From contig JAQFVV010000353.1 of assembly GCA_028023455.1 (NCBI GenBank), forward strand, positions 308,001 through 372,000: a stretch of DNA of 64,000 bases. The letters run 5' to 3'. Shown here one piece after another: positions 40,891 to 53,840 of this stretch; position 1 is the stretch's first letter; every line of letters begins with the position of its first letter. Both the position numbers and the translations under genes were made by a program. The stretch is from Epiperipatus broadwayi (lineage: Eukaryota; Onychophora; Udeonychophora; Euonychophora; Peripatidae). Below the pieces are notes generated by a model, which worked only from the letters and a program-made list of their open reading frames with translations, had not been told where the DNA came from and made no database searches.

Positions 40891-42820
40891 GTAAGCTAAT
40901 AAGATAGTTTTAACAATTAGAATATTTCAGATAAAAATAATATATAACTAATATTTGTTATCTATTTCTTTTTGGGGTGGGGAATCTAGTTTGTGCTTTT
41001 CATGTTTATTTATTTAAATTTTAAAAATGAATAAGAAAAACATATACACTCTAAATATATTGAGGAATGAATTGTTTTACCTTTAAAAAATAAATTTCAT
41101 ACTTTTATTGCACAATTACTTGATGTTTAATATAAATTGGTTAGTAAAACATGTTAGTAGCCATTCCATAAAGATTTTACAAAATATACGTGGTCAGTGC
41201 GTTTTAATCATTTCTTCCTGAAATTCTAAAAGCATTAACGCATGCATATTCAAAACAATCAACTAATTTTATGCATATCATTATTTCAAAATCTACAAAC
41301 TCTTGTCAGATTGATGATGATAAATTAATAAAATAAAGTCAATGTCAACAAAATCAACATATTAAAACTAAGCAAACTCACGAGTATTAAAATATTAAAT
41401 AATTATCTATCAAAAATAAAATATTAAATAATTTTCATTTAGCGTTTTTTTTTTTTTGTTTTGTTTTTTAACGTTAACATAAAAATTTGATATAGTTTAC
41501 GGGAGCTTTAAACTTTAGGCAAAAACATTTTAATAATTATTTAATCAGTTAAAGTTTTAAATTATTTATTTTCCATGGAATTATTTAATTATTCACTTAT
41601 TTGACTAAATGTTTATTTTATTTTATTTAGAGAATTAATCTGCTATTAATTAACTGCAGAAAAGTTTTAAAAAAATAAATCTAAATTTAAGCTTAACATT
41701 GAAAGGAATTAACAGCAAAATGAAAATTCAGAACAAATGAATGAGAAATTTTCAGTTCTTCAAAACTTTTTTTTCATTACTTCACAGACAATTTTTTTAA
41801 AGCTTAAGTAGTATTCACATTTATAATTGAAATATATGAATAATATCCACATTCGGGAATGATTATTTACTTAATTCTTATCTTCGCATACGTACGATTT
41901 ATCCTTTTTACTTCAGATATTTTATAACAAAAATATTTTTATTTTATATATACACACAATCTGTTGATTCAATTGTCCTACAATAATTTTTAGAGCTATT
42001 AATGACTATTTCAATTCTAAAAAATGTTTTTTAAAACTTTTTTTTTATTTTTTAAGAAACTAAAATAGTCAATAATAACTCTGAAAAACAAAACATCAGG
42101 ACAATTGAAATGTTAGATTGTAAGTATATATACATATTTAAAAAAAAATTTGCTAAAAAGTGTTCAAAATAAGATATATAAATCTTATATTATAATATTA
42201 CAAAAAATAATGAAATTGATAGATTAAGCATCATTTGTGATTATCTTACATATTATTTTAACATTCTGAACTTTCCAGAGAAAACCACTATTTTATAATT
42301 TTTGTTTGTGGGCATATAACTTTTAAAACAACATATAATGTAATTAGAAAGTCTATTTTAAGTGAATTATTTAATAAAAAAACTTTATAATTTTTTTAAA
42401 AAAATTAATGAATTTAATTTCAATAATTTTTATATAAATATATAGATTAAAATAATGATCTTGAATGAATAAAATGGTACAATTTTTTTTTATAATTTTA
42501 AAATTATTTGCACCAATAGATTTTAAAACTGTAGTCTTTTTAATATGCTAATTTGTTTAAAATAAAACCATATATTTAATTAAAACCTTTACTGCATTCA
42601 TTCTTTATGCATGCCTGTTTAAAATATGTATTTTTTAAAAAAGTTATTAAAATTGAAAATTTATACAATCTATTATTTATTTATTTTTTTTCGAAACAAG
42701 ATATATTGTTTTGTGCTTTGTCTATTTAATTAAACATAAAAAACACAAGAAGAAATCTTTGACCACATTATGAAATCATGAACCGGTCTTACAAACATCA
42801 GGATGTTCATTTTATTACAA
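40891..42820. other. AT-rich DNA
   Basis: No gene or named repeat recognised. Confidence 0.5.
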
Positions 42821-43160
42821 TTCAAAGATTGACTATTATAAAATATTCTCAATAAAAGATTCCATCCAGATTAGACACTTCCCAATTATTAGACTATTTT
42901 TCTGACTCACAGCATCTGGAATGTTCGATGTAAGACAGTTTTCACCTCTCCACCTCCTAACCCGAACCTCACATTTATCAACCTCATCAACAAGATTACA
43001 AAAAAAGACTTAATACTCTCATCGAAATTTCTATATGATAAAACCTGGAAATTATTCCAAATACCGAAACCACCCAAAATATAAGTTACAGATCAAATTG
43101 ATTTATAAACCTCATCACCAAATGACTTATCACTCATAACTATTGACCTTAAAAACAATA
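42821..43160 (+). other. C-rich patch with a short coding-like frame, unidentified
   Basis: A frame open for about 60 codons (about 42890-43085) reads TIFLTHSIWNVRCKTVFTSP, then PPNPNLTFINLINKITKKDL and FLYDKTWKLFQIPKPPKI before a TAA. C content is far above the flanks. No ATG or clear splice sites. It could be a mobile-element remnant or an exon. Confidence 0.25.
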
Positions 43161-45115
43161 TGTACCTAAATACCTAAATACATCATATACAATGTAATTC
43201 ATTAATAAATATATTTTGAAAGTAAAAATGTGCTTTGATATTTGTCTCATTGGTGTCAGTGTGAGTTCGTATGTGTACATTTACACGTATAATATTTAGT
43301 TAAATTTACTTTTAAAATTTACAATTAGTTTCTTTTTAGTTATTGATTTAATTTAATATTTCTAATGACTGACTAAAGTAATACATAAAAATAAAGAAAA
43401 ATATTTAAATTTGAATTTACTATATTTTAATTTAATTTGTTTTTCAACCAATGCATAACGCTAACTTTAATTTATATAAAATATTTTAAATGTCCCATAG
43501 CTATAATTACTTTCAGTTACATTTCCCCGTTTGAATGTGCTGCAGAAGTCAAGTTTTTCTTTATTTAAAAGGGCAATGTGACTGAAAATGATACAGCTAC
43601 AGAGTATATAAAATATATACATATGTTAGATTAAAAAATTTATACATTTATTGCAATATAAATAAAATAAACTTTTAGGTCCTTTTCATGTAAATACTTT
43701 AGAGATGTCTTCAAAATTGTTGATATAAATCCACCAATTACTATTGACATTCCTGAGGTTAAAATACTTTGCTGAAATATCTAGTAATGGCTTTTTGTCT
43801 TGAATTTAAAAAGAAGTAAAAGGAAATCATCTTTTGTTTCTAATTCAAGTTAATATATGGATTTAAATCCAATCAGGTATTTTTATAATTATGGGAAGTA
43901 AGAAAACAAATGTTTTAACATTCTGTAAATAATAAAAAGTAATATATGGGTTATTTTTATGTATTATAACTAGAGAGATCTTTATCATAATTATTTCTAG
44001 AAAATCATCAATTAATTTGCTCTAGTATCTAATCTCTTGACTTATTGCTGTTATAATAAAAATGATTGGTTAATGCTCATCTATAGACAAAAAATATTCA
44101 AATTCACAAACAATATCATCTACTGAGTAATTAATGATTTTAACATTATTCAAAAATTCCTACATTTGTTATATATATATATTGTGCCCTTTTGTATGGG
44201 TCACCATTTAATTTTGTGCTAATCTATTAAAAATTTTAAATTTAAGATATATTTGAATATGTGATGTTAATTTTGCTTATGGTAATATTTCAAAGGGTTT
44301 AATTAAAGCAATCTATGAGTATTTGATATGTAAAATTGTGCTGATATTGAGAGAGACATTTTAAATGATGATGATTATAATATATAGTTGGAAAAATGGC
44401 CATAATCAATACTGCATTAATATATTTAATAAGTAGGTATTTAAAACTAAAAGTGTTTAAATGACAAGTTAAAATTAAATGCATATATTTATTATTGATA
44501 AAATAATGTTATAAAAGAATATAAATATTTTAATTATTATAAATACTTAAATAGAAGATTAATATTTGATTTTAATAATATTGAATTATTAATTTAAAAT
44601 CTGTTATATTATCTTATTTATTTTAAAAAGTATTTATTTTAAAAAATGCAATTGTTAGTTATTTTTAGATTATGAGAAGCGTTTCTTTTATTGTAAAAAA
44701 AAACAGATGTTAGTTAAATATACACACACATGCTTAGAAGTTATTTAGTAAAGTTACAAAACTATTTTAAAAATCATGTTATAAAATTTGTAAATAATAC
44801 GTGAGTTATCACGAGATAAAAATAAAGATAAATCAATGTAGAATATTAAATCTGATTTTAAAAGTATTGCTTTAAAAATATAACGTATAAAATAGACTTA
44901 GTTTATTTAAAATAATCTTATAAAAGTTAAAATTAAAATCAAGTAAGAGAATATTTTTTAGAAAAAATGTTTAATAGATTTAAATAAACGATAAAGATTA
45001 TTTTAGAAATTTAATAATGTAGTAAATACTAAATATTAAATAAGCCCTATTTATTTTTAATTTTGTGTTGTTGGTAAAATATGTAAATAAGCCAGCAAGT
45101 TGATTGTTTAATCTA
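43161..45115. other. AT-rich DNA
   Basis: No gene recognised. Confidence 0.5.
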
Positions 45116-45175
45116 CCAATCAAATGAGAAGTTTCTTCCGGTATAAAAGCTCAGTTCAATTGTTAGGAGAGGACT
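45116..45175 (+). promoter_or_regulatory. Promoter-like CCAAT and TATA pair
   Basis: CCAATCAAATGAG at 45116-45128 is followed 26 bp later by GGTATAAAAGC (TATAAAAG at 45142-45149), a strong TATA match in a GC-richer island. A start around 45170-45175 would be expected. It might be a host promoter or the U3 region of a long LTR. Confidence 0.35.
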
Positions 45176-45374
45176 TTGTGATTGAATTTTCAAGTTAATT
45201 GTGTTATTAAAAATAGCTACGTAAATTTTTATAGACGCTTTTAAAATCATTTTTCAAAATTATAAGAGTGTCTTGTAAATAAGTTATAAAAGTTTTAAAT
45301 GATAGACATGCAGTGTTAACTTAATTTTTCCCTATCGGTCGTCTCTATTGAGCTCAATTTACAAGCAAATAGTC

Positions 45375-45506
45375 ATGGGAACATCATATATAGTGAAAAT
45401 ATATCGGAAACTTTATACTAGAAATATGACAAACGCTGGATTAGTTTGGAAAATTACAAGATGGAGAAAAGTAGTATTTTGGACAGTATATAATTTTAAA
45501 AGCTAA
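45375..45506 (+). CDS. 43-codon small ORF downstream of the TATA box, unidentified
   Basis: The second ATG-type signal after the predicted start: ATGG with G at -3, a good initiation context. It encodes MGTSYIVKIYRKLYTRNMTN followed by AGLVWKITRWRKVVFWTVYN and FKS, a strongly basic, aromatic-rich peptide of 43 residues. No signal peptide or family is recognised. It may be a real small protein, an upstream ORF of a longer transcript, or chance. Confidence 0.15.
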   Translation: MGTSYIVKIYRKLYTRNMTNAGLVWKITRWRKVVFWTVYNFKS

Positions 45507-47475
45507 TTACTGTTGCCTATTAGAAAATAGATATTTTAAAGAATAAATACTTTTGTATAAAGAAAGTATTTTTGCAAGCTATAAATTTAAATGTATATCT
45601 TGAGTAAAGATATTAGAAATAAAAGTAGTTTTATAAATACTTGCCTTGTTAAGTCTTTATGTTTAAAAGACTGAATGTTGATGATTTTAAAGGCAAATCA
45701 ATTGAAATATAATTAGCTAAAAATCTTAATATAATAAAATTATTATATTGAAATAATTTAAACGCTGGTCGTTTTAGATGAAGAAACTTATTCTTACCTG
45801 GATATTTTGTTAAGGAATGCGCAAGTAATATGTGGACGTCCAAGTCAATTTAAAAATAATTAAATATAAATTTTTATAAACTATAGACTAAATTAAAATA
45901 ATAACTTTTGAATAATATTTTTAAAAGAACTAAACCAGGATCCTATAAACTATTTTAATTTTATTTTATTTTCTTGTGGGAACTTATTTTTAAAAAAAGA
46001 ACATTTTCGTTTTTCATAAACTTTTAAAAAAACACGTGATGGACCGGAAACAGGAAATGGTGTTCTAGTAAATGTGTACCTAGGATTTTAAGAACTATTA
46101 TGGTTAAAAGAAGACATCGCTGGAGTTACGTAATATGAATTCTGTTATATTTATTTAATATAAAATTTAAATATTATTAATCTATTTAAAATAAAATAGG
46201 TACATTTCTTAAAATAATAACTAAAAATAATATAATGATTAATTGCATAAGTTTATTTTATATTTAATACAACACATAATATTTTAAAGAATGATCGTGA
46301 GTGTAAATGTGAATTATTTTTATGAAGCTGTAATTCCGAAGAATATTGGAAGATGGACTGTACATTAAATCATTATTGATGGTAAAAATTGTATGATAAT
46401 AATAATTTTAATGTATTTAATATGTTTTCTTTAAATCAACCGAATGATATGTTATTGTTGAATGAATGTATGAATATTTTAAAAATACACACACATTATA
46501 TTGGCAGTGACAGTTTTATTTAAATATGCATAATTTGAATTTATGATATAAATATGATACAACATTACATAAGAAGCTTAAAAATAATTATATGATTCTT
46601 TCGTAAATAAATTTTGATTTTTTATTTTTATTATTATGTGAGTATTAGAATTATATTTATTATTCATACAAGTAATTATTTTATTTCAAGCTAGGAAGAG
46701 ATCTCAAAGTCTATATTTTATTTTATTTTATTGGATAAATTAAGTTAAGTTTTATGTAGAAGTTTATGTTTGAATTAAAGGTTTACTGAATATAGATGAT
46801 GTAGTATAAATAGTTTGGATAGTTAGTATTTATTTAAAGTTGAAGGTTATTTTCCCGGAATTTTAAATAAGTTTTAGAGGATGTTTTGTAGATAAAAGTT
46901 TATTAAGAAGGAGTAGAATAACACATAAAGTAAAGTAATAATTTTACATGGAAAAGAATCATAGAATTTATCTAATATAATACTTTATGAATTTGAAATT
47001 AATGAATAATTTTAATATTATTATTTAACAGTACATATATGTAATGCATATTTGATAAAACATGTAGCATGAATTGCATTAAATGAAATATAAAATTATA
47101 ATCAGTTATTTGTTATTACATTATAAAGATACATTAGTTTTATATTATGCTATTAGAGTAATGCTGATATTAAAGTGAACACATACTAGTACATAATGAA
47201 ATGAATAACAGTAATACTTAAGTGATGTAGCAATTTAATTAGCAAAGTTTAATTGTTTACATATGCTACATAAATATTGTTTACATAAATTTTTCTATGT
47301 AATAATTGAGGTTTACTGATGCTTGTTTAAAGTCTAAGTTTTGGAAACATACGTCAGTGTTATTAGTGCAGCATTTAAAAGAATGTATAATTACTTATTA
47401 GGAGTATAAGTTAATAACAGTGTAAACATATTGTATTATTATTTTCTTATTTTATTTTATTTGTTTTCCTAATTT
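45507..47475. other. AT-rich DNA, possible transcribed region
   Basis: No long frame. A palindromic E-box CACGTG (46033-46038) next to ACCGGAAACAGGAAATG (two ETS-type GGAA cores) forms a small regulatory-looking cluster at 46033-46060. The rest is AT-rich. Confidence 0.3.
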
Positions 47476-47479
47476 TGAA

Positions 47480-47592
47480 CTGTAAATATTGTAAATAAAT
47501 TCTTAGTTGAAGTTAATGTAAATAAATTTGTTTAATTTGTTTTAAAAGTGTGTCGAGTTCATTATTTTGCACCACAGCATTTGACAGCAGAT
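47480..47592 (+). terminator. Polyadenylation-like signals, possibly an LTR end
   Basis: Two AATAAA-type signals (TAAATAAATTC near 47493 and GTAAATAAATTTG near 47516) are followed by GTGTGTCGAGTTCATTATTT and ACCACAGCA, then TTTGACAGCAGATAATTT, which has the look of an LTR end followed by a primer-binding site. No matching second LTR was seen. Confidence 0.2.
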
Positions 47593-48423
47593 AATTTGAA
47601 GAAACATAATATTTGCACAATATGAATTATTATTATTATTTAGAAATAAACACAATATTTTCTTGATATCATCTTATAAGAATTGATTGATATTAACATA
47701 TAATATTATTATGGTCATGAGGTAATTATAATGCACATTATAAGAGTACAATATTATTTATTGCCACAGATTATTGAATTATAAAATTTTGATCTATTCC
47801 AAAATAAAGATACTATATGAAAATAAAGGATATACATATAATTATTTATTTAGTAATTGATGATATAATAGAAGTAGATAAAATTAAGTGATACTCTAAG
47901 ACTAGTATTATATATTATTATTAGAATAAGTTAGGTGTATTTAGGTTTGATATAAAATCCCTTATCATACTTATTTACATGGATTATTATTACTTTCAGA
48001 TAATTAAAAGAGCCTGAGATTATTTAATTATATAAAAAATTAAAAGTTGAGATTTATTTTATCATTATTAAAGATAATTTATTTTATTTAAAAGCCATAA
48101 GAATGCTGTAGATGTAGTAAGAGGATAGTAAGGAGGTAATAGTATTCTTATGCCATTGAGACAATGTCTTAGGAGATATTGACTCAATGTAAATCTACTT
48201 ATTACTTTGTAACTTTACTTCACAGTCTCATGATTTTGATAAATACTTATTTAATTAGTACATAATATAGAAATATATTGATTTTGATAATTGACAATAA
48301 ATTTAATTAGAATATGATAATATAAAAGTATATTAAAGATAGATATGCAAATTTTAATTAAGCATAATAATTTAATTGAGCTAGTCATATTTCAAACTAT
48401 ATTATACATCGAGAAGTAAGGGT

Positions 48424-48426
<3 letters not shown>
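47593..48426. other. AT-rich DNA
   Basis: Nothing recognised. Confidence 0.5.

Positions 48427-48489
<63 letters not shown>
48427..48489. repeat. (AT)n microsatellite, 63 bp
   Basis: About 31 pure AT units; self-complementary. Its translation as YIYI is an artefact. Confidence 0.95.
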
Positions 48490-48493
<4 letters not shown>

Positions 48494-48518
48494 TTAAATT
48501 GAACATAGCTCAATGTAT

Positions 48519-48716
48519 ATGTAAACAAAGAGAGTAAATCACTTTTCCTCAAGCTATGATTTAAAAGCACTCTAAATGTTGAACAAAGAATCAAGAATAA
48601 AGTGAATCTACCTATTCTTGGAAGCTCTCATGTTTAGAAACATATCTTTGTCAACATTTAGAGTGCTTTTAAGTCATAACCTGATGGTGATGGTTTACTT
48701 TCTTTGTTTAATATGT
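48519..48716. repeat. 200-bp inverted repeat
   Basis: GATTTAAAAGCACTCTAAAT then GTTGAACAAAG at left returns as CTTTGTCAAC, ATTTAGAGTGCTTTTAAGTC at right; the outer arms AAACAAAGAGAGTAAATCAC and GGTTTACTTTCTTTGTTT also pair. Looks like a MITE or a short foldback, different in sequence from families B and F. Confidence 0.7.
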
Positions 48717-49004
48717 ATGTGTAATACAAATAAAATGTCCATTAATTAAATAACTATTATAACAATAAAAATAATAAATATAACAGTAATTAACTATCAT
48801 ATATAGTTTTTTCAATCTGCAGAAGAATTTTTGGTTAATTTTAATACCTTTATAGTTTGTTTTATAAGATGAAATGTGGGTTTACATATTGAAGTGTAAC
48901 ACAGACTCCAATGTGTTGATGTTGCTATTAACAAGTCAATAAAAAGACTATTTCATCACAAGAAAATAACTATACAACTATGTTAGCTATACATACTGTT
49001 GATA
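48717..49004. other. AT-rich spacer
   Basis: Nothing recognised. Confidence 0.4.
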
Positions 49005-49440
49005 TTTTACCCTAATTTATTGTATGGAAATGATACTCATAGACTCTATCAATGCAATTTAAAGATATTAGAAAATTTTCATTTAAGTATGGTCAATAAA
49101 ATTTTAAAATACAATGGCTAGATTATAAAACCAAAAGATACACTCTTCAAATTTCCAGATGTGGTACTATAGAGTCCAGTATTATAAAAAAAATGTCCTT
49201 ATTGGATTGGACATGTAAAATTAATGACCTGTGCAAGATTTTCTACAAAGATGTTTTATAGCTGAACTTGACACATTTTAATAGAAGAGGTAGGTCCTCT
49301 TTATGTTTTAATGATTATTGCAAAGATATTTTTAAAAAGCAGAATACTTCTTATTTTCTTTGGAAAGATGTGTCAGAAGATAGAAATCACTGGAAAAAAA
49401 CAATTCATCATTACTTTGAATTATTTTAGATAGAAAAAGA
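49005..49440 (+). pseudogene. Decayed LINE reverse transcriptase tail
   Basis: Frames with stops give ILYGNDTHRLYQCNLKILEN-like text, then WIGHVKLM and, further on, RGRSSLCFNDYCKDIFKK and LWKDVSEDRNHWKKTIHHYF. The order (Y-G-x-E-T-like, WxGHVxRM, R-P..RxKD, W..LA.DR..WR) is that of the carboxy-terminal tail common to many animal non-LTR retrotransposons. Sequence differs from the RTE family at the right end. Only the tail is present. Confidence 0.5.
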
Positions 49441-50197
49441 TTTTGATGAAAACTTTAAAAAACTGCATTATAACATATCAAATAAATATTAAAATTGTAC
49501 CGGAATATTCTATATGTTGGTATATTTCTCATTCACAAAATTAATTTGTATACTCATCAAAAAATTCATTATTAGAATTTTCATTTTCTTCTTTGGATTT
49601 GGAATGGCTATACTATTTATGAATTGTTGCATAAAATAAAGCATGCTATGAAATAATCAAATTGAAGATCTTAGTTATTGGTTATTTTAGTATGATATCA
49701 AAATTGGTTATGTGATTGACTGGAGTTTTAAGATTCTGATTAATGCAAGAAATCTGCACAAGTTTTTGATTAACTTTATTCATATACAAAAGTATTATAA
49801 ATTTTTCATGCTTTTATATATTAAAGGGAATATACTTTGAGTGACTATATAAATTTGTAGAACGTTATATAGTGAAGATGTTTTTATAAAGTTTTTATTA
49901 TTTTAAAAAAAGAAATCATATATTACTTAAAGGATCATATTTATAATAGTGTTTGAAATAATGAGTATCCTTAATTAACAACTTTATAATTATTATTCAA
50001 GATTGAAAAAAAAAACAAGGTATTTATTTTTATGCAGAAATATATATATATATCTTTTTCTGTTATTTTAAAACAATAAAACAAAGAATATATATATATT
50101 AAATATTATAATTACAAAAATAATTTGTATAAAATGTATCCTATAAAGTTATATTACTATGGAAAATATTAAATAGACATATACAGATGAATTAAAA
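49441..50197. other. AT-rich DNA
   Basis: Nothing recognised. Confidence 0.5.
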
Positions 50198-50640
<443 letters not shown>

Positions 50641-50749
50641 TTTGTGTGTATAAATTAGTGAATGTCATGAATATGTAAAAAGAAAATTGCTTATATATTT
50701 GTGTATATATACTACTTTCTGAGATTCATTTAAACATTATGTGTACCTA

Positions 50750-51860
50750 ATATCATCTTCATATCAATCTTCATCAATTAAGTATAGAATGAAAGTCTCT
50801 TCAAGTTTAATTCATTTTCTCTGCTTCATAATTTTTTTTTCATATCACATCAAAAATTTTTATTTCAACCATTCATTTCATGTGCAGTTTTTTTAGATCT
50901 ATTATAATTTTTCAAGACCAGTTTAAGACTACAACTGACAATTCATTATCATCCCTTTTTGAAATATATCTAATCCAGTTTTAATTAATTACTTATTTTT
51001 TCCTTAATGTCAATGACATCTCATTGTTTTCTCACCATTCCAATATAAATATGTTCATATTTTGTTATGTGAATTAAAGGTTCTATATGTCTTTTTTTGT
51101 TGAGTTTTCATGTCTCAGATTGATATACAAGAGTTACTAAAAGTGGGCATATTTCTTTTTAGACTTAAATTATTTCTACTGAAAGCAGTCTAACTATATT
51201 TTAAATTATCATTAATTTTATCCATTATATCACCGTCTATAATAACAATATACCAAGGTCTTTGGTAATTGTTAACTGTTTTTAATTACTGGCTATCAAT
51301 AATTCTTTCTTATTTTGCTGGGAAAATTAATTAAATATTACTTTATACTTTTTAGAACTTATCGTTGGTCCTACTTTCTCAAAGCTTTGAAATATTTTTT
51401 TGTAAAACCAATCACATCACTTATGAAATATAGATAACTTATATAATATCCATGCATTTTTCTTTTAGTTTTGAACCTTAATTCCACAAAATAGTTGTGA
51501 AATATTTTTTTATATATTTTTTTTTTTAAATGTCATAGAATGGGCCGGGACGTGAACCTGCAACCCGGGCAACTGCCTGCAAGAGCAAGGCAGTCACGCT
51601 GACCTCTCGACCACCAATGCAAGACAGTTGTGAAATATTTGTAAAAAAGTTTTGGAGATATGGAATCATTTCTTTACTCATCCTTATCAGTGATGCTGTT
51701 CTTAGTATTATAATGTAAACTATATAACATCAAACCTCCACTCTTTTACACTTTTAGCAAAATATATTCATTAATTTGATAACAGTAAACTAATAATTAT
51801 TGTTACATTTTGATAAATAGTTTTCAGAATATGATAATATACTTGATGAGTTAAAGTTTT
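50750..51860 (-). pseudogene. Decayed RTE-type LINE copy RTE-4, carrying SINE S2
   Basis: GAATGAAAGTCTCTTCAAGT (about 50788) aligns with the 3' end of the intact ORF (GGATGAAGGTCTCTCCAAGT, 62380). The match continues through the 51160-51340 block (against 62820-63000) and reaches AAAAGTTTTGGAGATATGGA (51644 onward against 63210-63230). The frame is destroyed. A 118-bp SINE with TSDs splits it at 51508-51625. Confidence 0.7.
51508..51625 (-). mobile_element. tRNA-derived SINE, copy S2, with 15-bp TSDs
   Basis: On the minus strand it starts GTCTTGCATTGGTGGTCGAG (A box TGGTCGAGAGG), has an anticodon-like arm CTGCCTTGCTCTTGCAGGCA, then the B box GGTTCACGTCC inside CAGGTTCACGTCCCGGCC, and ends CTATGACAT plus an A-rich tail. 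The repeat AGTTGTGAAATATTT is exact at 51493-51507 and 51626-51640. Confidence 0.9.
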
Positions 51861-53270
51861 TATTACTTAAAAAATATTCATAGAACATGTGTCCATCTAC
51901 AAAATTTTATTTATATAATGTACATTGAAGCATAACAAAAAGCATTAATATAAAGGGTAGAAAATTTAAAGCACTTTAAAGAAAAATTGGTGTTACTTAT
52001 AAATATGCCATAGTTTCAATTATGTTTTGTTTATTATGACTGTAACTTTAAAATATATTATAGAAGAAAGCATCAATATACTAAAATGCTTGACTTTTTA
52101 ATTTAAACTAATTACAGGAAAACAGGAATTTTGCCTTTTGGGCATTTTCTATACTGATAATTATGATATTCTTTCTAATTCAAAGAATGATCCCTAAACT
52201 TTAATGTTTTTAGCACAATCTACAAATTGTTTGGTTTCAAACAATTCAAGTGCCTTCATTGCCAGTAATGGAAGAAAAAAAATCATTCTTTTAGACTGGA
52301 TTATGTAAATCAATTTAAAGATTTTGAAAGCACTTTAAGAAAAGAAAGCAGCTTCACATATTAAAATATAAAATGCTCTCAAATGTCCTAATATTGCTTT
52401 TAACTAGTTAAAAAATATTGTATTCAGCTAAATTTCTAATATGAAATTGAAATTGGGATCACTTGTTAATATAAAGGTGGAAATTTTATGTATTGTTCAC
52501 AATATTCTGGAAGCAGAATGATGAATTCATCATCTAAATATGATATTGCCAAATATATTAAAGACATTCACTTTCTTGATAGATTATATGAGTGTAGTAA
52601 ATAGTAATATATTTTTCTAAACCATATTTCTGGTGATGTTGAACTTGGATTTCATTTCAAATACAAGCCTTATTTGCATTTTAGAGATTATCTCCAAAAA
52701 CACTCAAAGGAATTAAATATTAATTGCTTTCAATGAAGAATGTGATTTTGTGTGTCATATACTGGGTTGTTATAAATGAGCCAAGTATTGAAGCCTTCAG
52801 AAAAATTTTTTTGTCAGAAGTTAAAAAAAGACACTAAGAACCCATACTAAAAGATCACATGAGATTATGTGGTCATATTTGTTGCTCACAAATTGGTTTG
52901 TTTAGTCATTAAAAACTCAGGTATAACATTTTGCCTTCTATTTTTTGATTTAGAATATTCCTATCTATTAATGACTAGTCATTATTAAAAATGAAGTTGA
53001 TTATTTTATTTACCAATATTAGTATACTTTTTATACAGTTTATATTTTGTAAAATATTCAAATCTTTTGAAGACTTTGTCTACAGATTTGTCAAGATGAC
53101 ATTTTAGTTTTAATTATGTTTTGGACTATTCCCATCATCTAAATTAAATACTGAATATCTTTAGAAAAAAAATATTAAATATTATTTTAACTTTCAAATA
53201 CATTTAACTGCTAATAATAGTATACAGGTTAGTATATAATGCAACTTTTTAAGTAGTAATATTCTCTTCA
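51861..53270. other. AT-rich DNA
   Basis: No gene recognised. Short phrases such as NEPSIEAFRK near 52780 look protein-like but without support. Confidence 0.4.
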
Positions 53271-53646
53271 CCAAAGAGCCAGACCAAGAAGACGGCAACC
53301 GCCAACGGAGAAGAGGAAGGGGGGGAAAGGGGCACGCAACGCCATTTGTATCAAGAACGCTCAAAGGTATCTCAGAAATTTTATTTTTTACTTTTTAAAT
53401 TAGTTCTTTTTTTTTCTCGCTTTTAAATGCGAAGCCATGCGCATGGCCATTTGGGATCGCCCGAAGAGGCCCCCCCTAAGAAAGGGGGGGGGGGCGACCA
53501 AATACAAACACTTTGAAAAAAATAAAAAAATTTTTTATTAAAAAAAATTTTTTTTTTTTTTTTCTCCTCCCTCTCCTCTCTATTTTTTTTTTTAAATTTT
53601 TATAAAAAAAAGAAAAAATAGTTCAAAAAAAATTTATTAATTTTTA

Positions 53647-53678
<32 letters not shown>

Positions 53679-53840
53679 ATTTTTATTTTTATAAAAAAAA
53701 AAAAATAATTACTTTCAAACAATCACAACATACTATAATTTTTGTTATATAAAAAAAAAAAAAAATAAAGTAAAGAATTCCCTTTGTTAGAAAAAAACCC
53801 AAGTACCTCTTCTCGTTTCAAGATGTTGCTAGACCGAACA
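53271..53840. other. GC-rich island fused to long homopolymer runs; possible assembly artefact
   Basis: 53270-53520 is much richer in G and C than anything else here (AGACGGCAACCGCCAACGGA, a G9-10 run, CCCGAAGAGGCCCCCCCTAA) with a small GCCATGCGCATGGC hairpin. It is followed to about 53770 by runs of 10-25 A or T. The right edge (53810-53870) reads in reverse as GGTTCGATTTCC, a possible tRNA B box, after which the text returns to normal. Confidence 0.5.

Noticed and set aside
48397-48594. Frame with YIYIYI repeats
   Set aside because: Translation of the (AT)n tract.
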